DNA of 56,962 nt from Desulfobacterales bacterium (GTDB lineage: Bacteria; Desulfobacterota; Desulfobacteria; Desulfobacterales; SpSt-501): assembly GCA_025454255.1 (NCBI GenBank), contig JALOOU010000032.1:1-56962 (forward strand), written 5' to 3'. The notes below the pieces were generated by a model. The model had not been told where the DNA came from and made no database searches. It saw only the letters and a program-made list of their open reading frames with translations. Shown one piece after another: positions 7,953 through 15,972 of this stretch (position 1 is the first letter of the stretch; each line of letters starts with the position of its first letter). The position numbers and the translations under genes were made by a program.

Positions 7953-8867
7953 TCAAGCCCCACGCGGCCGGAAGGCGGTCAGGCCGAGCGACACCAGGAC
8001 CATCAACAGCGCCGTCAGCTCGCTCCACGTCAAGGCTTCGCCCAGAATCATGGCCCCGCTGAACACGCCGATCACGGGGATGCTCAGAGTGCTCAACGCG
8101 GCGACGTTGGCCGGGAAGATCTGGACCACCGTAAAAAAGGCCCACTGGCAAAGGACGATAGGGCCGAGAAGCATGAAGGCCAGGGCCAGCAGGGTGCTGC
8201 CCGAAAAAGAGCTGATCGCGGGGAGGGGCTCGATCAGAAACGCGCCGATGATCACCGGTATCCCGCCGAGCGCAAGCTGCCAGCCCATCACCAGAGTCCC
8301 AGGCATGTGCCAGGGGAAAAACTTGACCAGCACCGTCCCGGCTCCCCAGCAGGCGGCGGCTGCCAGCATGAACGCCGCACCTGCCGGCGCGGATCCCAAG
8401 GCCGCGGCCTCCGGGCCGACGAGCAGCGACAACCCTGCGAAACCGACGATGAGCGCCCCCCATCGTCGCGGCGTGACCCTCTCTCCCAGCAGCAGACGGC
8501 TCAGGAGTACCGCCCAGAGCGGCATGGTGTAGGCGATGATCGCCGCCCGTCCAGAATTCAGCAGCGACACGCCGTAGGCGGATAGGATGTGCCAGCCGGT
8601 GACGTTGATCAGGGCCGTTACGGCAAGCGGCTTCAGGTCCTCGGCCGGAACCCTGAGGGAGGCCCCGCCGGCCCTGGCCAGCAGCAAAAGGCCCGCGCCG
8701 CCGCCCAAAAGACAGATGCTCCGGAAGGTCCATGGGCCCATCTCGTTCAAAACCACCTTCATGGCCGTCCAGCCCAGGCCCCAAAACAGGCTGATGACAA
8801 TCACGAGCAGCACACCTCTCAGAGGCGAACCGGGCTGGGGGTCGAAAACCGTCGGCTGAGTGCCCAT
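7953..8867 (-). CDS. EamA/DMT-family membrane transporter
   Basis: 304-residue inner-membrane protein with about ten hydrophobic helices in two EamA repeats (SLFWGLGWTAMKVVL at the N-terminus; a second repeat after AAAACWGAGTVLVKFF). The drug/metabolite transporter superfamily exports amino acids, metabolites or drugs; the substrate is not predictable. The ATG at 8867 is used; an in-frame TTG at 8882 is the alternative, and neither has a clear ribosome site. It follows the EthD-like gene after 31 bases and is probably cotranscribed with it. Confidence 0.8.
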   Translation of the reverse strand: MGTQPTVFDPQPGSPLRGVLLVIVISLFWGLGWTAMKVVLNEMGPWTFRSICLLGGGAGLLLLARAGGASLRVPAEDLKPLAVTALINVTGWHILSAYGVSLLNSGRAAIIAYTMPLWAVLLSRLLLGERVTPRRWGALIVGFAGLSLLVGPEAAALGSAPAGAAFMLAAAACWGAGTVLVKFFPWHMPGTLVMGWQLALGGIPVIIGAFLIEPLPAISSFSGSTLLALAFMLLGPIVLCQWAFFTVVQIFPANVAALSTLSIPVIGVFSGAMILGEALTWSELTALLMVLVSLGLTAFRPRGA

Positions 8868-8898
8868 TTGCTCTGAAGGCAACCTGAACGGCGGGTTC

Positions 8899-9213
8899 TC
8901 AGGCCGTTACCACTTCGCTGATCTGACGCACCGGCGAGAGGTCGGTGAAGTTGGGGATGTCGCCGCGCAGCGTTCCGGCCGAGGCCGCGACCCCTTTTTC
9001 GTATCCATCGGCCGTCTCGAAGTAGAGGCTGCCGATGCAAATGTAGGGTGCCGGCTCTCCGCCGCCGCCGGAGACGCCCCGCAGCACCTCGGTTCGCACC
9101 AGGCCGAAGGGCTTCAGGTGTTTGGCCACAAGCTCCATGTGGGTCGTGCGGTAGTATTCCAGATCGAAGCGGCCGCCTTCCCGGTTCGGGTACATCACGC
9201 TTACTTTGTACAT
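8899..9213 (-). CDS. EthD-family small protein
   Basis: 104 residues; the start ATG at 9213 has AGGAGG seven bases upstream. The N-terminus MYKVSVMYPNREGGRFD and the YYRTTHMELV segment match the dimeric ferredoxin-fold EthD family, whose members bind or modify small molecules. No catalytic assignment is possible. It lies first in a two-gene unit with the EamA transporter. Confidence 0.7.
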   Translation of the reverse strand: MYKVSVMYPNREGGRFDLEYYRTTHMELVAKHLKPFGLVRTEVLRGVSGGGGEPAPYICIGSLYFETADGYEKGVAASAGTLRGDIPNFTDLSPVRQISEVVTA

Positions 9214-9602
9214 CCTGACCTCCTCTTCCAAATTATGGACGTCTCTTAAAGAACCCCGCTATCGGCGTTGCGCGTCATCCCGCGGTCGCCGCGGCCCCGC
9301 CGTGGCGGGAACCGCCGCGCGACAGGGGGTTTGCGCGCCGTGAGCGTGGACTTTTTACAACGTCGTCCGTGTCAGGGACGTTTTTCGGGCCCATCGATCA
9401 CCAACGGCCTCGATAAGGGATTGGCACGCCCTGTAACATCGCTCCCGCCCACCTCTTGGCCCAATAGGGGCGGCTGCTCTGGGAGCGGCATCGTGCCGCG
9501 ATCGGATTGCGGCTGGAAGCCGCTCCCAGACTCTCGACTGGCTTGCCGCCGCAACCGCCATTGCAGGCGGCGTGCAACGCCTCCGCTGACACCCCGCGGC
9601 GC
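9214..9602. other. Intergenic region with REP-like element
   Basis: 389 bases between the EthD-like and DUF1285-like genes. It holds the REP-like palindrome at 9480-9528; I see no gene, strong promoter or terminator in the rest. Confidence 0.5.
9480..9528. repeat. REP-like inverted repeat, copy 2
   Basis: A 49-bp palindrome with outer arms TGGGAGCGGC (9480-9489) and GCCGCTCCCA (9519-9528), and inner arms GCCGC (9495-9499) and GCGGC (9509-9513). Its reverse complement matches the element at 861-898. Confidence 0.7.
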
Positions 9603-10082
9603 CTATCCCGGCCCGCCGCCGCTCTTTTCCCGGATGCGGTGGCGGCGCCCCCCCCACCGGATGAAGTAGCCCCCCTCCTCGAATTCCAGCAGCTCCGCCA
9701 GTTTCAAGAGGGCGCGGTCGGCGAACCGCGCGCGCTCCTCCTCGGCGACGGCATACAGGGCGTCGTTTGCCACCAGCAGCCCGGCGGGGTCGAGCGGCAG
9801 GCGCCGGCGGGTGTTCAGGATGAGCGCAGCGGGTTCGTTGATGACGACCTCCACGACGAACAGGGCCGTGTCTTCATAGGGGAAGTACACCTTTTCGCGC
9901 ACCCCCTCCCGCTCCTGGCAGAGGTAGTAGCCGGCGGCATCTCGCCGGATGGCGGAGTGGAAATGCTCGATGATGCGCGGGTTGCGAAAGAGCCCGGAGG
10001 CGTTGCGCCAGCGGCCGTTGCAATCCAGCCAGAAGACGGCCTTCTCCCGCGGAATGACGATCTCAACCGGTGCCTTGCTCAT
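9603..10082 (-). CDS. DUF1285-like protein
   Basis: 159 residues. The block WLDCNGRWRNA...FHSAIRRDAAGYYLCQ...EKVYFPYEDTALFVVEV fits the DUF1285 pattern (a small beta-rich family of unknown function). It starts at ATG 10082, 19 bases after the stop of the upstream metallopeptidase-like gene, so the two probably share one transcript. No signal peptide or membrane segment is visible. Confidence 0.5.
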   Translation of the reverse strand: MSKAPVEIVIPREKAVFWLDCNGRWRNASGLFRNPRIIEHFHSAIRRDAAGYYLCQEREGVREKVYFPYEDTALFVVEVVINEPAALILNTRRRLPLDPAGLLVANDALYAVAEEERARFADRALLKLAELLEFEEGGYFIRWGGRRHRIREKSGGGPG

Positions 10083-10101
10083 CGGATGAAGCCGGCTGCG
10101 C

Positions 10102-11019
10102 TCACCTTCGGCCCCGCAGGTGCGGTCGCCGCCATGGCTGTTTGCCCATCTCCTCGATATGCCCCGCCGCTTGAAAGACGGCCTGCAGGCTGATGGCGGG
10201 CAGCTCCCGGATTTCGTCCGCGGGGGCCGCACAGGGCTGCGGCGAGAAGCGCTCCAGGCCCTTTCGGCAGCAGACGAGAAATGCCGCCGCCGCGGCCTCC
10301 ACCGCCATCTGCTCGAGCTCCAGGTCCCGGCGGTCGGGCCACCAGGCATCGCTGTCGTCGCCCAAATGGCCGCAGAAGACATGGCCGAGTTCCAGTGCCA
10401 GGGCCGCAAATTTCTCCTCGGGCGACAAGCCGGATGCGACCAGGATGAGGTGGCGCTGGCCGCTCCCTAAATTCATGTCGGCATAGGCTTTGCGGACCGC
10501 GGGGGTGAGGCGGATCGCCCGCTCCGCGGCCGGCTCGACCGCCGTTTTCTCGCGCACGGCAATCCGCTGCACGCTGCAGTTGTGCAGCGTGTGCTCAAGC
10601 ACCTTCGAGCGCAGGCGGCCGCGGCTCTTTTCGGCCGGCACGGGGCCCTCGGCGAGCGGCTCGCCCTCGGTGTCTTTCTGGTCGAAGACGAAAAGCACCG
10701 GGGCCATGGGGGCCAGGATGAGAATCGGGTGCGCGCCCGGCCTCAGGCGGCGGCGGTGTTTCTGGAGCCATGCCCGACCGGTGGCGACCCGGGTGGCGTC
10801 CGGGCGCTGCAGGAAGATGAGAAACCCGTTGAACGGCGAATAATTCGGGAAGCGTGCGATGAAATGCAGCAGATCCAAAAATTCGCGGCAGCTGCGCCAA
10901 CGGGGGCTCAGCCGGAACAGCTCGTCCAGAGCGCCGGTGGCCCCATCGAGGACCGAAACCTCCTCGTTCGACGCCTGGGGGAGTTCAGGCGGCTGAAACA
11001 GGTCGAGCTGTTCGGACAT
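10102..11019 (-). CDS. ImmA/IrrE-like protein with degenerate zinc motif
   Basis: 305 residues; ATG at 11019 with GGAG upstream. The N-terminal half has the FIARFPNYSPFNGFLIFLQRP segment typical of ArdC/ImmA-like proteins. The expected HExxH zinc helix reads LALELGHVFCGHLG, so the first His is replaced by Leu while the second His, the following GH and a downstream Glu-rich helix (LELEQMAVEAAAAAFLVC) remain. It is likely non-catalytic or an altered metal site. It is transcribed ahead of the DUF1285-like gene. Function unknown. Confidence 0.6.
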   Translation of the reverse strand: MSEQLDLFQPPELPQASNEEVSVLDGATGALDELFRLSPRWRSCREFLDLLHFIARFPNYSPFNGFLIFLQRPDATRVATGRAWLQKHRRRLRPGAHPILILAPMAPVLFVFDQKDTEGEPLAEGPVPAEKSRGRLRSKVLEHTLHNCSVQRIAVREKTAVEPAAERAIRLTPAVRKAYADMNLGSGQRHLILVASGLSPEEKFAALALELGHVFCGHLGDDSDAWWPDRRDLELEQMAVEAAAAAFLVCCRKGLERFSPQPCAAPADEIRELPAISLQAVFQAAGHIEEMGKQPWRRPHLRGRR

Positions 11020-11089
11020 GGGCGATTCTCCGGGCGGTTCCGGCCGGCAGGTTCCAACAATCGTGACCTCGTTCGGCTCGGTCGACAAC

Positions 11090-11119
11090 GGTATAGACCG
11101 AAAAATCCTTGCAGGTCAA
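11090..11119 (-). promoter_or_regulatory. Promoter for the ImmA/IrrE-like operon
   Basis: Minus strand TTGACC (11119-11114), an 18-base spacer and TATACC (11095-11090), about 70 bases before the gene start at 11019. Confidence 0.5.
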
Positions 11120-11133
11120 GGTGATAGGCGAAT

Positions 11134-11162
11134 TTGACAATGCGGCCGGCAGTGCTCAAAAT
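11134..11162 (+). promoter_or_regulatory. Promoter for ferritin
   Basis: TTGACA (11134-11139), a 17-base spacer and CAAAAT (11157-11162), 60 bases upstream of the ferritin start. Confidence 0.5.
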
Positions 11163-11222
11163 TTGGCTTCAACTGGACGAAGAGATCGACTGACACGACA
11201 AGCCACTACGAGGAGGTACTAG

Positions 11223-11756
11223 ATGATCGGCAAGAAACTTGGCGACGCGATGAACGACCAGATCAAGAACGAGTTGGAATCCTACTACATTTACCTTTCC
11301 ATGGCAGCCTGGCTCCACTCCAAGAGCCTCGACGGGATGGGCCACTACATGCGCGTCCAGGCCCACGAGGAGATGCTGCACGCCATGAAACTCTTCAACC
11401 ACGTGATCGACCGCGGCGGCAAAGTGGTGCTCAAGGATCTCAAGCAGCTAAAGACCCAGTGGAAGACGCCCCTGGATCTTTTCCAGGATGCCCACAAACA
11501 CGAAAAGTTCATCTCGGGAAAAATCAACGACCTGATGGCCATCGCCCGCCAGGAGAAGGAATTCGCCTCCGAGCCGCTGCTGGCCTGGTTTACGGACGAG
11601 CAGATCGAAGAGGAGGCCAATGCAGGCAAGATTGCCGAGCAGCTGGGGATGGTGGGCATCGACAAGTCAGGGCTTCTGATGCTGGACCGCGAGATGGCGG
11701 CCCGAGCCTATCCCCCCGGCAGCCCGCTCAACCCCGTTGCCGCCGCCGCCGAATAA
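11223..11756 (+). CDS. ftnA: Non-haem ferritin
   Basis: 177 residues, the usual length of bacterial ferritin. It oxidises Fe(II) and stores it as mineral in a 24-subunit shell in the cytoplasm. Visible ferroxidase residues are Glu in IKNELESYYIYLSMA, Glu and His in VQAHEEMLHA, and Glu in the KEFASEPLL/DEQIEEEANA helices. The start has AGGAGG seven bases upstream and its own promoter. It is the second ferritin-fold protein in the window (see 4319). Confidence 0.9.
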   Translation: MIGKKLGDAMNDQIKNELESYYIYLSMAAWLHSKSLDGMGHYMRVQAHEEMLHAMKLFNHVIDRGGKVVLKDLKQLKTQWKTPLDLFQDAHKHEKFISGKINDLMAIARQEKEFASEPLLAWFTDEQIEEEANAGKIAEQLGMVGIDKSGLLMLDREMAARAYPPGSPLNPVAAAAE

Positions 11757-11812
11757 GCTCGGCAGGCCAGCGCGCCGGTGGTGCTTTTCGCTGCCGGTGG
11801 CCGCCGGCCGGA

Positions 11813-12175
11813 TCAAGGGACGATGATGCGGGGCTCGGCGGCCTGAATGATGGGCGGCTGCTCCTGCCGCTGCATCGCGCGGGCCTCTTCGACCAGGTTC
11901 GCCAAGGCCTCCTGCATGGCTTCGGGGAACCGCTTGAGGGCCTGGGGCAGGTCCTTCGCCTGAATGGGGGTCTGAAGCGGCACCGGGCCGTTGGGCGTGT
12001 ACAGAGTTGCCTGGCCGAGGTAAACGGTCCGGCGCCCCTTGTCGGGGGAGCCGTCCGCTTGCACCGGCGTGAACCGCGTGACGGTGCCGCCCTTCAAGTC
12101 GGTGAAGGTCTCTTGGTGGTAGAGCTCGCTGCGGTCTATTTTGAATTCGATGCCATTTTGGGGTTCTTCGTTCAT
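11813..12175 (-). CDS. Conserved hypothetical protein
   Basis: 120 residues from ATG 12175 with GGAGG upstream. It is cytoplasmic-looking and Gln/Pro-rich at the end, with a beta-rich N-terminal half (FKIDRSELYHQETFTDLKG, TVYLGQATLYTPNG) and a helix of Leu/Ala/Glu (LPQALKRFPEAMQEALANLV). I do not recognise the family. It converges on ferritin and has no close same-strand partner. Confidence 0.55.
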   Translation of the reverse strand: MNEEPQNGIEFKIDRSELYHQETFTDLKGGTVTRFTPVQADGSPDKGRRTVYLGQATLYTPNGPVPLQTPIQAKDLPQALKRFPEAMQEALANLVEEARAMQRQEQPPIIQAAEPRIIVP

Positions 12176-12412
12176 GCGGTCGAGCCTCCACGACGTGAGT
12201 TGGGCGGCGGCGCCGCCTCGTTTCCGGCGTACCCTATCAAAACGGCGCCTTGCAGGCAACATGCACACACACGCCGCCCCCCCAGCCGGTGAATGACCCC
12301 GAGTCGGGCCGCCCCGACGGCGGATAAGGCGGCGCTGATGATCGACCCGGGGACGGCATGTCCGGAACCCCCGCCGCCGGCGGCCTACAAATATCGGAAC
12401 AGGAGGATCAAG

Positions 12413-12610
12413 ATGGCCAAGCGCGTGGTGATCGACAGCGACGAGTGCGTGGGATGCCAGACCTGCGTGGAGTTGTGCCCGGAGGTGTTCAGCTTCAACG
12501 ACGCCTCGGAAAAGGCGGAGGTCGTCAAGCCCGAAGGGGGGCCGGAGGATTGCATCGAGGAGGCGATGAGCTCCTGCCCGGTCGAATGCATCAAGTGGGA
12601 GCAGGAGTGA
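12413..12610 (+). CDS. [4Fe-4S] ferredoxin
   Basis: 65-residue electron carrier. It starts at ATG 12413 after AGGAGGATCAAG. Ligands C-x2-C-x2-C (ECVGCQTC) with a later Cys-Pro (SCPVEC) fit the single-cluster Desulfovibrio-type ferredoxin, and two further Cys (ELCP, EDC) sit where that family keeps a disulfide or modified site. It is a low-potential cytoplasmic carrier, probably serving several oxidoreductases. It is followed at once by the convergent flippase gene. Confidence 0.88.
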   Translation: MAKRVVIDSDECVGCQTCVELCPEVFSFNDASEKAEVVKPEGGPEDCIEEAMSSCPVECIKWEQE

Positions 12611-12619
12611 TCCTGCGCC

Positions 12620-13921
12620 TCAACCACGATACCTCAGGGTTAACCGCATGACGGCCGAGGAGGCCGCGCTGCCCAGGCTGAGACAAACGGCGCCGATCAC
12701 GTAACCCGGCAGTCCCAAGGCCAGCGCCGCCAGGCCGCACGCGGTGATGGTCGCCAGCAGGGCGGCGTGCCCCAAGAGCACGGAGCTCGAGCGTTTGAGA
12801 CAGGCGGAGACTCCTTCGCTGTGGGCCCGCAGCGCCACGGCAAGCGGGAAAAGAACCAGGGCCGCGGCGGTTTGGCGGACGACGTCCAGGTGCTCGGGAG
12901 CGAGGTTCTGCAGCTGAACGTAATACAGCTCGGCCGGCCCCGGCAGAACGAAGGCCAGCGGCAAAACGCCCAGGATGATCCCGGCCCCGATGGAGAAGTG
13001 CAGGATGCGCCGCCATACCAGCTCCGTCGGGGCGAACATGAGGACCATGGTCTGGATGCGCGTGGCGGCGAAGGCCACGGGGTTGGCGATCCCCAGCGCC
13101 AGGTAATAGGCCGGCAGGGTGATTTCAGGATCGGGCGCCCGGGCGATGAAGGCTGCCACCGCAATGGTGGCGAGCGACAAGAAATACCCTCCGACGGTCA
13201 GCGGCAAATTGAAGCGCAAAATATCCCTGACCCCCGGCGGCGGCTCCCCGCCGCCGGGGAGGCCGCGGATATAGCGCTTCGCGAAATACCAGGACACCGC
13301 GGTTTCCAAACCGACCGGCAGCGTCAGGGCCACGACCGCCCACACCGGCCCGACGGCGTCGAAAAGACAGAACAGCGGCGAAAGCATCGCGGTGAACACC
13401 ACCCGGCCGATCGTCGCCACGCTCGCTATGCCCGTGGCCCGGCTGACATACATGGCCACGAAATAGGGGATGCGGGAGAAAAAGATCATTTGCAGGGGGA
13501 TGCTGGCGATCAGGCTGACGGCGGCCGGCGCCTCGATCGTCGGCGGCAGCCCGATGAGCCGTCCGAACAGCAGGTGCGAGACGGGCGGGATGCAGAGCAT
13601 GGCCTGCGCGGCGCTTGCCAGCGCCCCGATGCTGAGGGTCATGCGGTAGAAACGGCGGTAACCCTCCCGGGTCCGGGCATACACCATGCCGGTCGGAACC
13701 AGGCTCAGGGCGAACATGCCGAGGAAGAAGAGCACCGTGTTGGACTGCGCCAGGCCGGCCAGATCCAGCGGGCCGTTGGGCCCGCGCGTGGCCACCATGG
13801 CCACCAGCGGGTAGCACAGCGACTGGGATGCCGCCTGGATGGCCAGGGGGATGAAAAGGCGCGTCAAGCGTCGCGCATTCGGGGTCGACGCATCCGGGGC
13901 GTAGTCCACGGTTGTGCTCAT
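12620..13921 (-). CDS. MOP-superfamily (MATE/flippase-like) membrane protein
   Basis: 433 residues with about twelve hydrophobic helices and internal twofold symmetry (FIPLAIQAASQSL near the start; FNLPLTVGGYFLSLA at the start of the second half), the layout of MATE and oligosaccharide flippases. The ATG overlaps the murB stop codon (ATGA), so it is translationally coupled to murB, which hints at a cell-wall or envelope precursor role, but a drug or metabolite exporter is as likely. The substrate is unknown. Confidence 0.6.
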   Translation of the reverse strand: MSTTVDYAPDASTPNARRLTRLFIPLAIQAASQSLCYPLVAMVATRGPNGPLDLAGLAQSNTVLFFLGMFALSLVPTGMVYARTREGYRRFYRMTLSIGALASAAQAMLCIPPVSHLLFGRLIGLPPTIEAPAAVSLIASIPLQMIFFSRIPYFVAMYVSRATGIASVATIGRVVFTAMLSPLFCLFDAVGPVWAVVALTLPVGLETAVSWYFAKRYIRGLPGGGEPPPGVRDILRFNLPLTVGGYFLSLATIAVAAFIARAPDPEITLPAYYLALGIANPVAFAATRIQTMVLMFAPTELVWRRILHFSIGAGIILGVLPLAFVLPGPAELYYVQLQNLAPEHLDVVRQTAAALVLFPLAVALRAHSEGVSACLKRSSSVLLGHAALLATITACGLAALALGLPGYVIGAVCLSLGSAASSAVMRLTLRYRG

Positions 13922-14853
13922 TCGTCGAATTCACCCACCAGCCGGACTTCGCGCTCCAGTTGCACCCCGAAGCGTTCGCAGACCCGCCGCTCGATGAGGC
14001 GGACGAGCCGGTGGACATCCGCCGCCGTGGCGCCGCCGACGTTCAAAATGAACCCGGCATGCTTGCGGCTGACTTCCGCCCCGCCGATGCGCTCGCCCTT
14101 CAGCCCGGCGGCTTCGATGAGGGCGCCGGCGAAATAGCCGGGCGGCCGCTTGAACACGCTGCCGCAGGAAGGGACCTCCAGGGGCTGCTTCTCGGCGCGC
14201 AGGCGCAGAATCTCCTGCATGCGCGCCAGCAGCACGGGCGCGGGCTCCGGCTGGAATCGGAACAGGGCCGAGGTGATGATCGTATCGTCGAGCTGCGGCG
14301 CCCGCCGATAGCCGAAATCGATCATCTGCCGGTCGATGTGCGCCGCGGACCCATCCCGGCGAAATCCGCGCACCGCGACGGTGACGGCCTCGATCTCCCG
14401 GCCGAACGCCCCGGCGTTCATGCGCAGGGCTCCCCCGATGCTGCCGGGGATCCCCGCCATCGGCTCCATGCCCCCCAGCCCTCGGGCCACGGCCGCTTGA
14501 ATCAGATCCATCCACAGGCTGCCCGCGCGGACGCTGGCCGCAGGCCCCGCGAACTCCCATCCGCTCAAGTTGTCGCCGATATGGAGGGTAACCCCCGGCC
14601 AGCCGGAGTCGGAAACCAACACATTGGAACCGCGGCCCAGGATGAAAAGGGGGGCGCCGGTCCGGTGAGCGGCCTCGAGCAGCCGTTGGACCGCCGCCTC
14701 CGTGCGGGGCGCCGCCCACACGGCCGTCGGACCCCCGATGCGATAGCTCGTGCAGGGGGCGAGCGGTTTTTGCTCTTCGATCTGGAGCTCCGCATCCGCG
14801 GCAAGGCAGCGGGCCAGCCGGCGCAGCTCCGATTCTGAAACCGTACTGGACAT
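13918..14853 (-). CDS. murB: UDP-N-acetylenolpyruvoylglucosamine reductase
   Basis: 311-residue cytoplasmic flavoenzyme that reduces UDP-GlcNAc-enolpyruvate to UDP-MurNAc with NADPH. FAD-binding motifs are clear: TSYRIGGPTAVW, ILGRGSNVLVSD, MAGIPGSIGGALRMNAGAFG. The C-terminal domain has the type II (Bacillus-like) signature with the catalytic Ser in PSCGSVFKRP and the Glu region GGAEVSRKHAGFILN. The start ATG 14853 has GAGGGTG upstream. Unlike many genomes, murC and ddl are not beside it; it is cotranscribed with a flippase-like gene. Confidence 0.93.
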   Translation of the reverse strand: MSSTVSESELRRLARCLAADAELQIEEQKPLAPCTSYRIGGPTAVWAAPRTEAAVQRLLEAAHRTGAPLFILGRGSNVLVSDSGWPGVTLHIGDNLSGWEFAGPAASVRAGSLWMDLIQAAVARGLGGMEPMAGIPGSIGGALRMNAGAFGREIEAVTVAVRGFRRDGSAAHIDRQMIDFGYRRAPQLDDTIITSALFRFQPEPAPVLLARMQEILRLRAEKQPLEVPSCGSVFKRPPGYFAGALIEAAGLKGERIGGAEVSRKHAGFILNVGGATAADVHRLVRLIERRVCERFGVQLEREVRLVGEFDE

Positions 14854-15425
14854 CGTGGCATCACCCTCAAACTGTTTGCAGACGTATGCGTGGCGACGAT
14901 TCGCACGCTTCCGATCCTCTCGCCGCCATTCCAGTAAACGCACCCTATAGATCACAGGCACGGACTGAATGCAATTTCGACGGCCTCGAAGGGTTTCGTG
15001 CTCTTGCATAGATGGGCTCGTGTAACGCCCCCGACACAGACGACGTTGTTGAGAGCCCGAGATCAAGCCGCGCCAATTCCGTGTCGCGCGGCGGTTCGCG
15101 CCATGGCGGGACCGCAGCGGCCGCGGGATGAAGCGCCGCGCAGGCAGCGGGGTTTTTACGGAGTCGTATTCAAAGGGCGTTTCCGTGTTAGGATGCCGGC
15201 AGGAAAAAATGCGCGGACGGAAACCCGTTCGTCCCGACCGCCGCCGCCGTGCCGCCCCACCGGAGGAATTTTTTTCCGCTGAATCAACAGCCGCATCCCG
15301 CCTTGGCGGGGTTTGACGGCCGCGGTGCGCTGGACGCATCGGCCGGGAGGGGTTATTCTAAAACAGAGCAGCCCTTTTGGCGCTTATGGAAAACATCGTC
15401 GCCCCCCGACCCAGGAGGCAGTCAC
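14854..15425. other. Intergenic region between murB and a small membrane protein
   Basis: About 570 bases. On the minus strand TTGCAT (14974-14969) with TATAGG (14949-14944) and a 19-base spacer is a weak candidate murB promoter. On the plus strand TGGACG (15331-15336), 17 bases and TATTCT (15354-15359) is a candidate promoter for the gene at 15426. A small GC hairpin lies near 15297-15312. Otherwise I see nothing. Confidence 0.35.
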
Positions 15426-15605
15426 ATGGTTGAGGTGTTGGTCGTGCTGGCGGTCACCATCGCCGGTTTTCTTCTTTTTTTCCTCGCCTTTCTCATCAAG
15501 CGGCGCCCCAAGGGCGAGCCCGTCGAGCTGAAAACATGCGCCCGCTGCACCTGCAACCGGACGGCCGACCCGTCCGCCGCCCGCGGCAAGTGCGAGCACC
15601 GTTGA
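15426..15605 (+). CDS. Small membrane protein with Cys-rich tail
   Basis: 59 residues with AGGAGG upstream of ATG 15426. One N-terminal transmembrane helix (VLVVLAVTIAGFLLFFLAFLI) is followed by KRR on the inside and a short tail with four Cys (CARCTC and a later Cys). The layout recalls small metal-handling maturation factors such as NqrM, but the Cys spacing differs, so no function is claimed. Confidence 0.55.
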   Translation: MVEVLVVLAVTIAGFLLFFLAFLIKRRPKGEPVELKTCARCTCNRTADPSAARGKCEHR

Positions 15606-15715
15606 ACCCGCCGCCTTCGGACCGCCACCCGCAGCTAAAGTCGCATGGGCGGGCGGCCGATACCTTCCACTGATCGGGCTGTTCATCGATGGACGCAAGC
15701 GGGGGGTGGGCAAGC

Positions 15716-15964
15716 ATGGATGCCGAAGAGTTTCTGGATATCATCAGCGAATGCGATGTCCTCAGGGAGGATATCGAGGAGATCCGCGAGCGGGTGGCAT
15801 TGACCGCATCCGAGGGCAACAAGCTGGCCAAGGCCGCCGAGCATGTCGAAAAGGCCAAGTCCGTGTTGGCAGGCCTCTTCCCGACGATCCGGTCGCTGGG
15901 CGAGGATGTGAGGCAGGATCTGGCCGAGGAGCTGGCCGGGCCCGGTGCCGAAGCGCTGTCGTAA
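15716..15964 (+). CDS. Small helical hypothetical protein
   Basis: 82 residues from ATG 15716, chosen because GGGGGGTGGG precedes it; ATG 15689 would add nine residues. Acidic and fully helical in appearance (LREDIEEIRERVALTASEG, KAAEHVEKAKSVLAG). No motif is recognised. It ends 8 bases before the convergent gene on the minus strand. Confidence 0.45.
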   Translation: MDAEEFLDIISECDVLREDIEEIRERVALTASEGNKLAKAAEHVEKAKSVLAGLFPTIRSLGEDVRQDLAEELAGPGAEALS

Positions 15965-15972
15965 AGCGAGCC

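Noticed and set aside
7872..7960. A frameshift that would restore a membrane tail to the subtilisin.
   Set aside because: Neither alternative frame after CFI encodes a hydrophobic helix, so a simple one-base error does not recover a tail.
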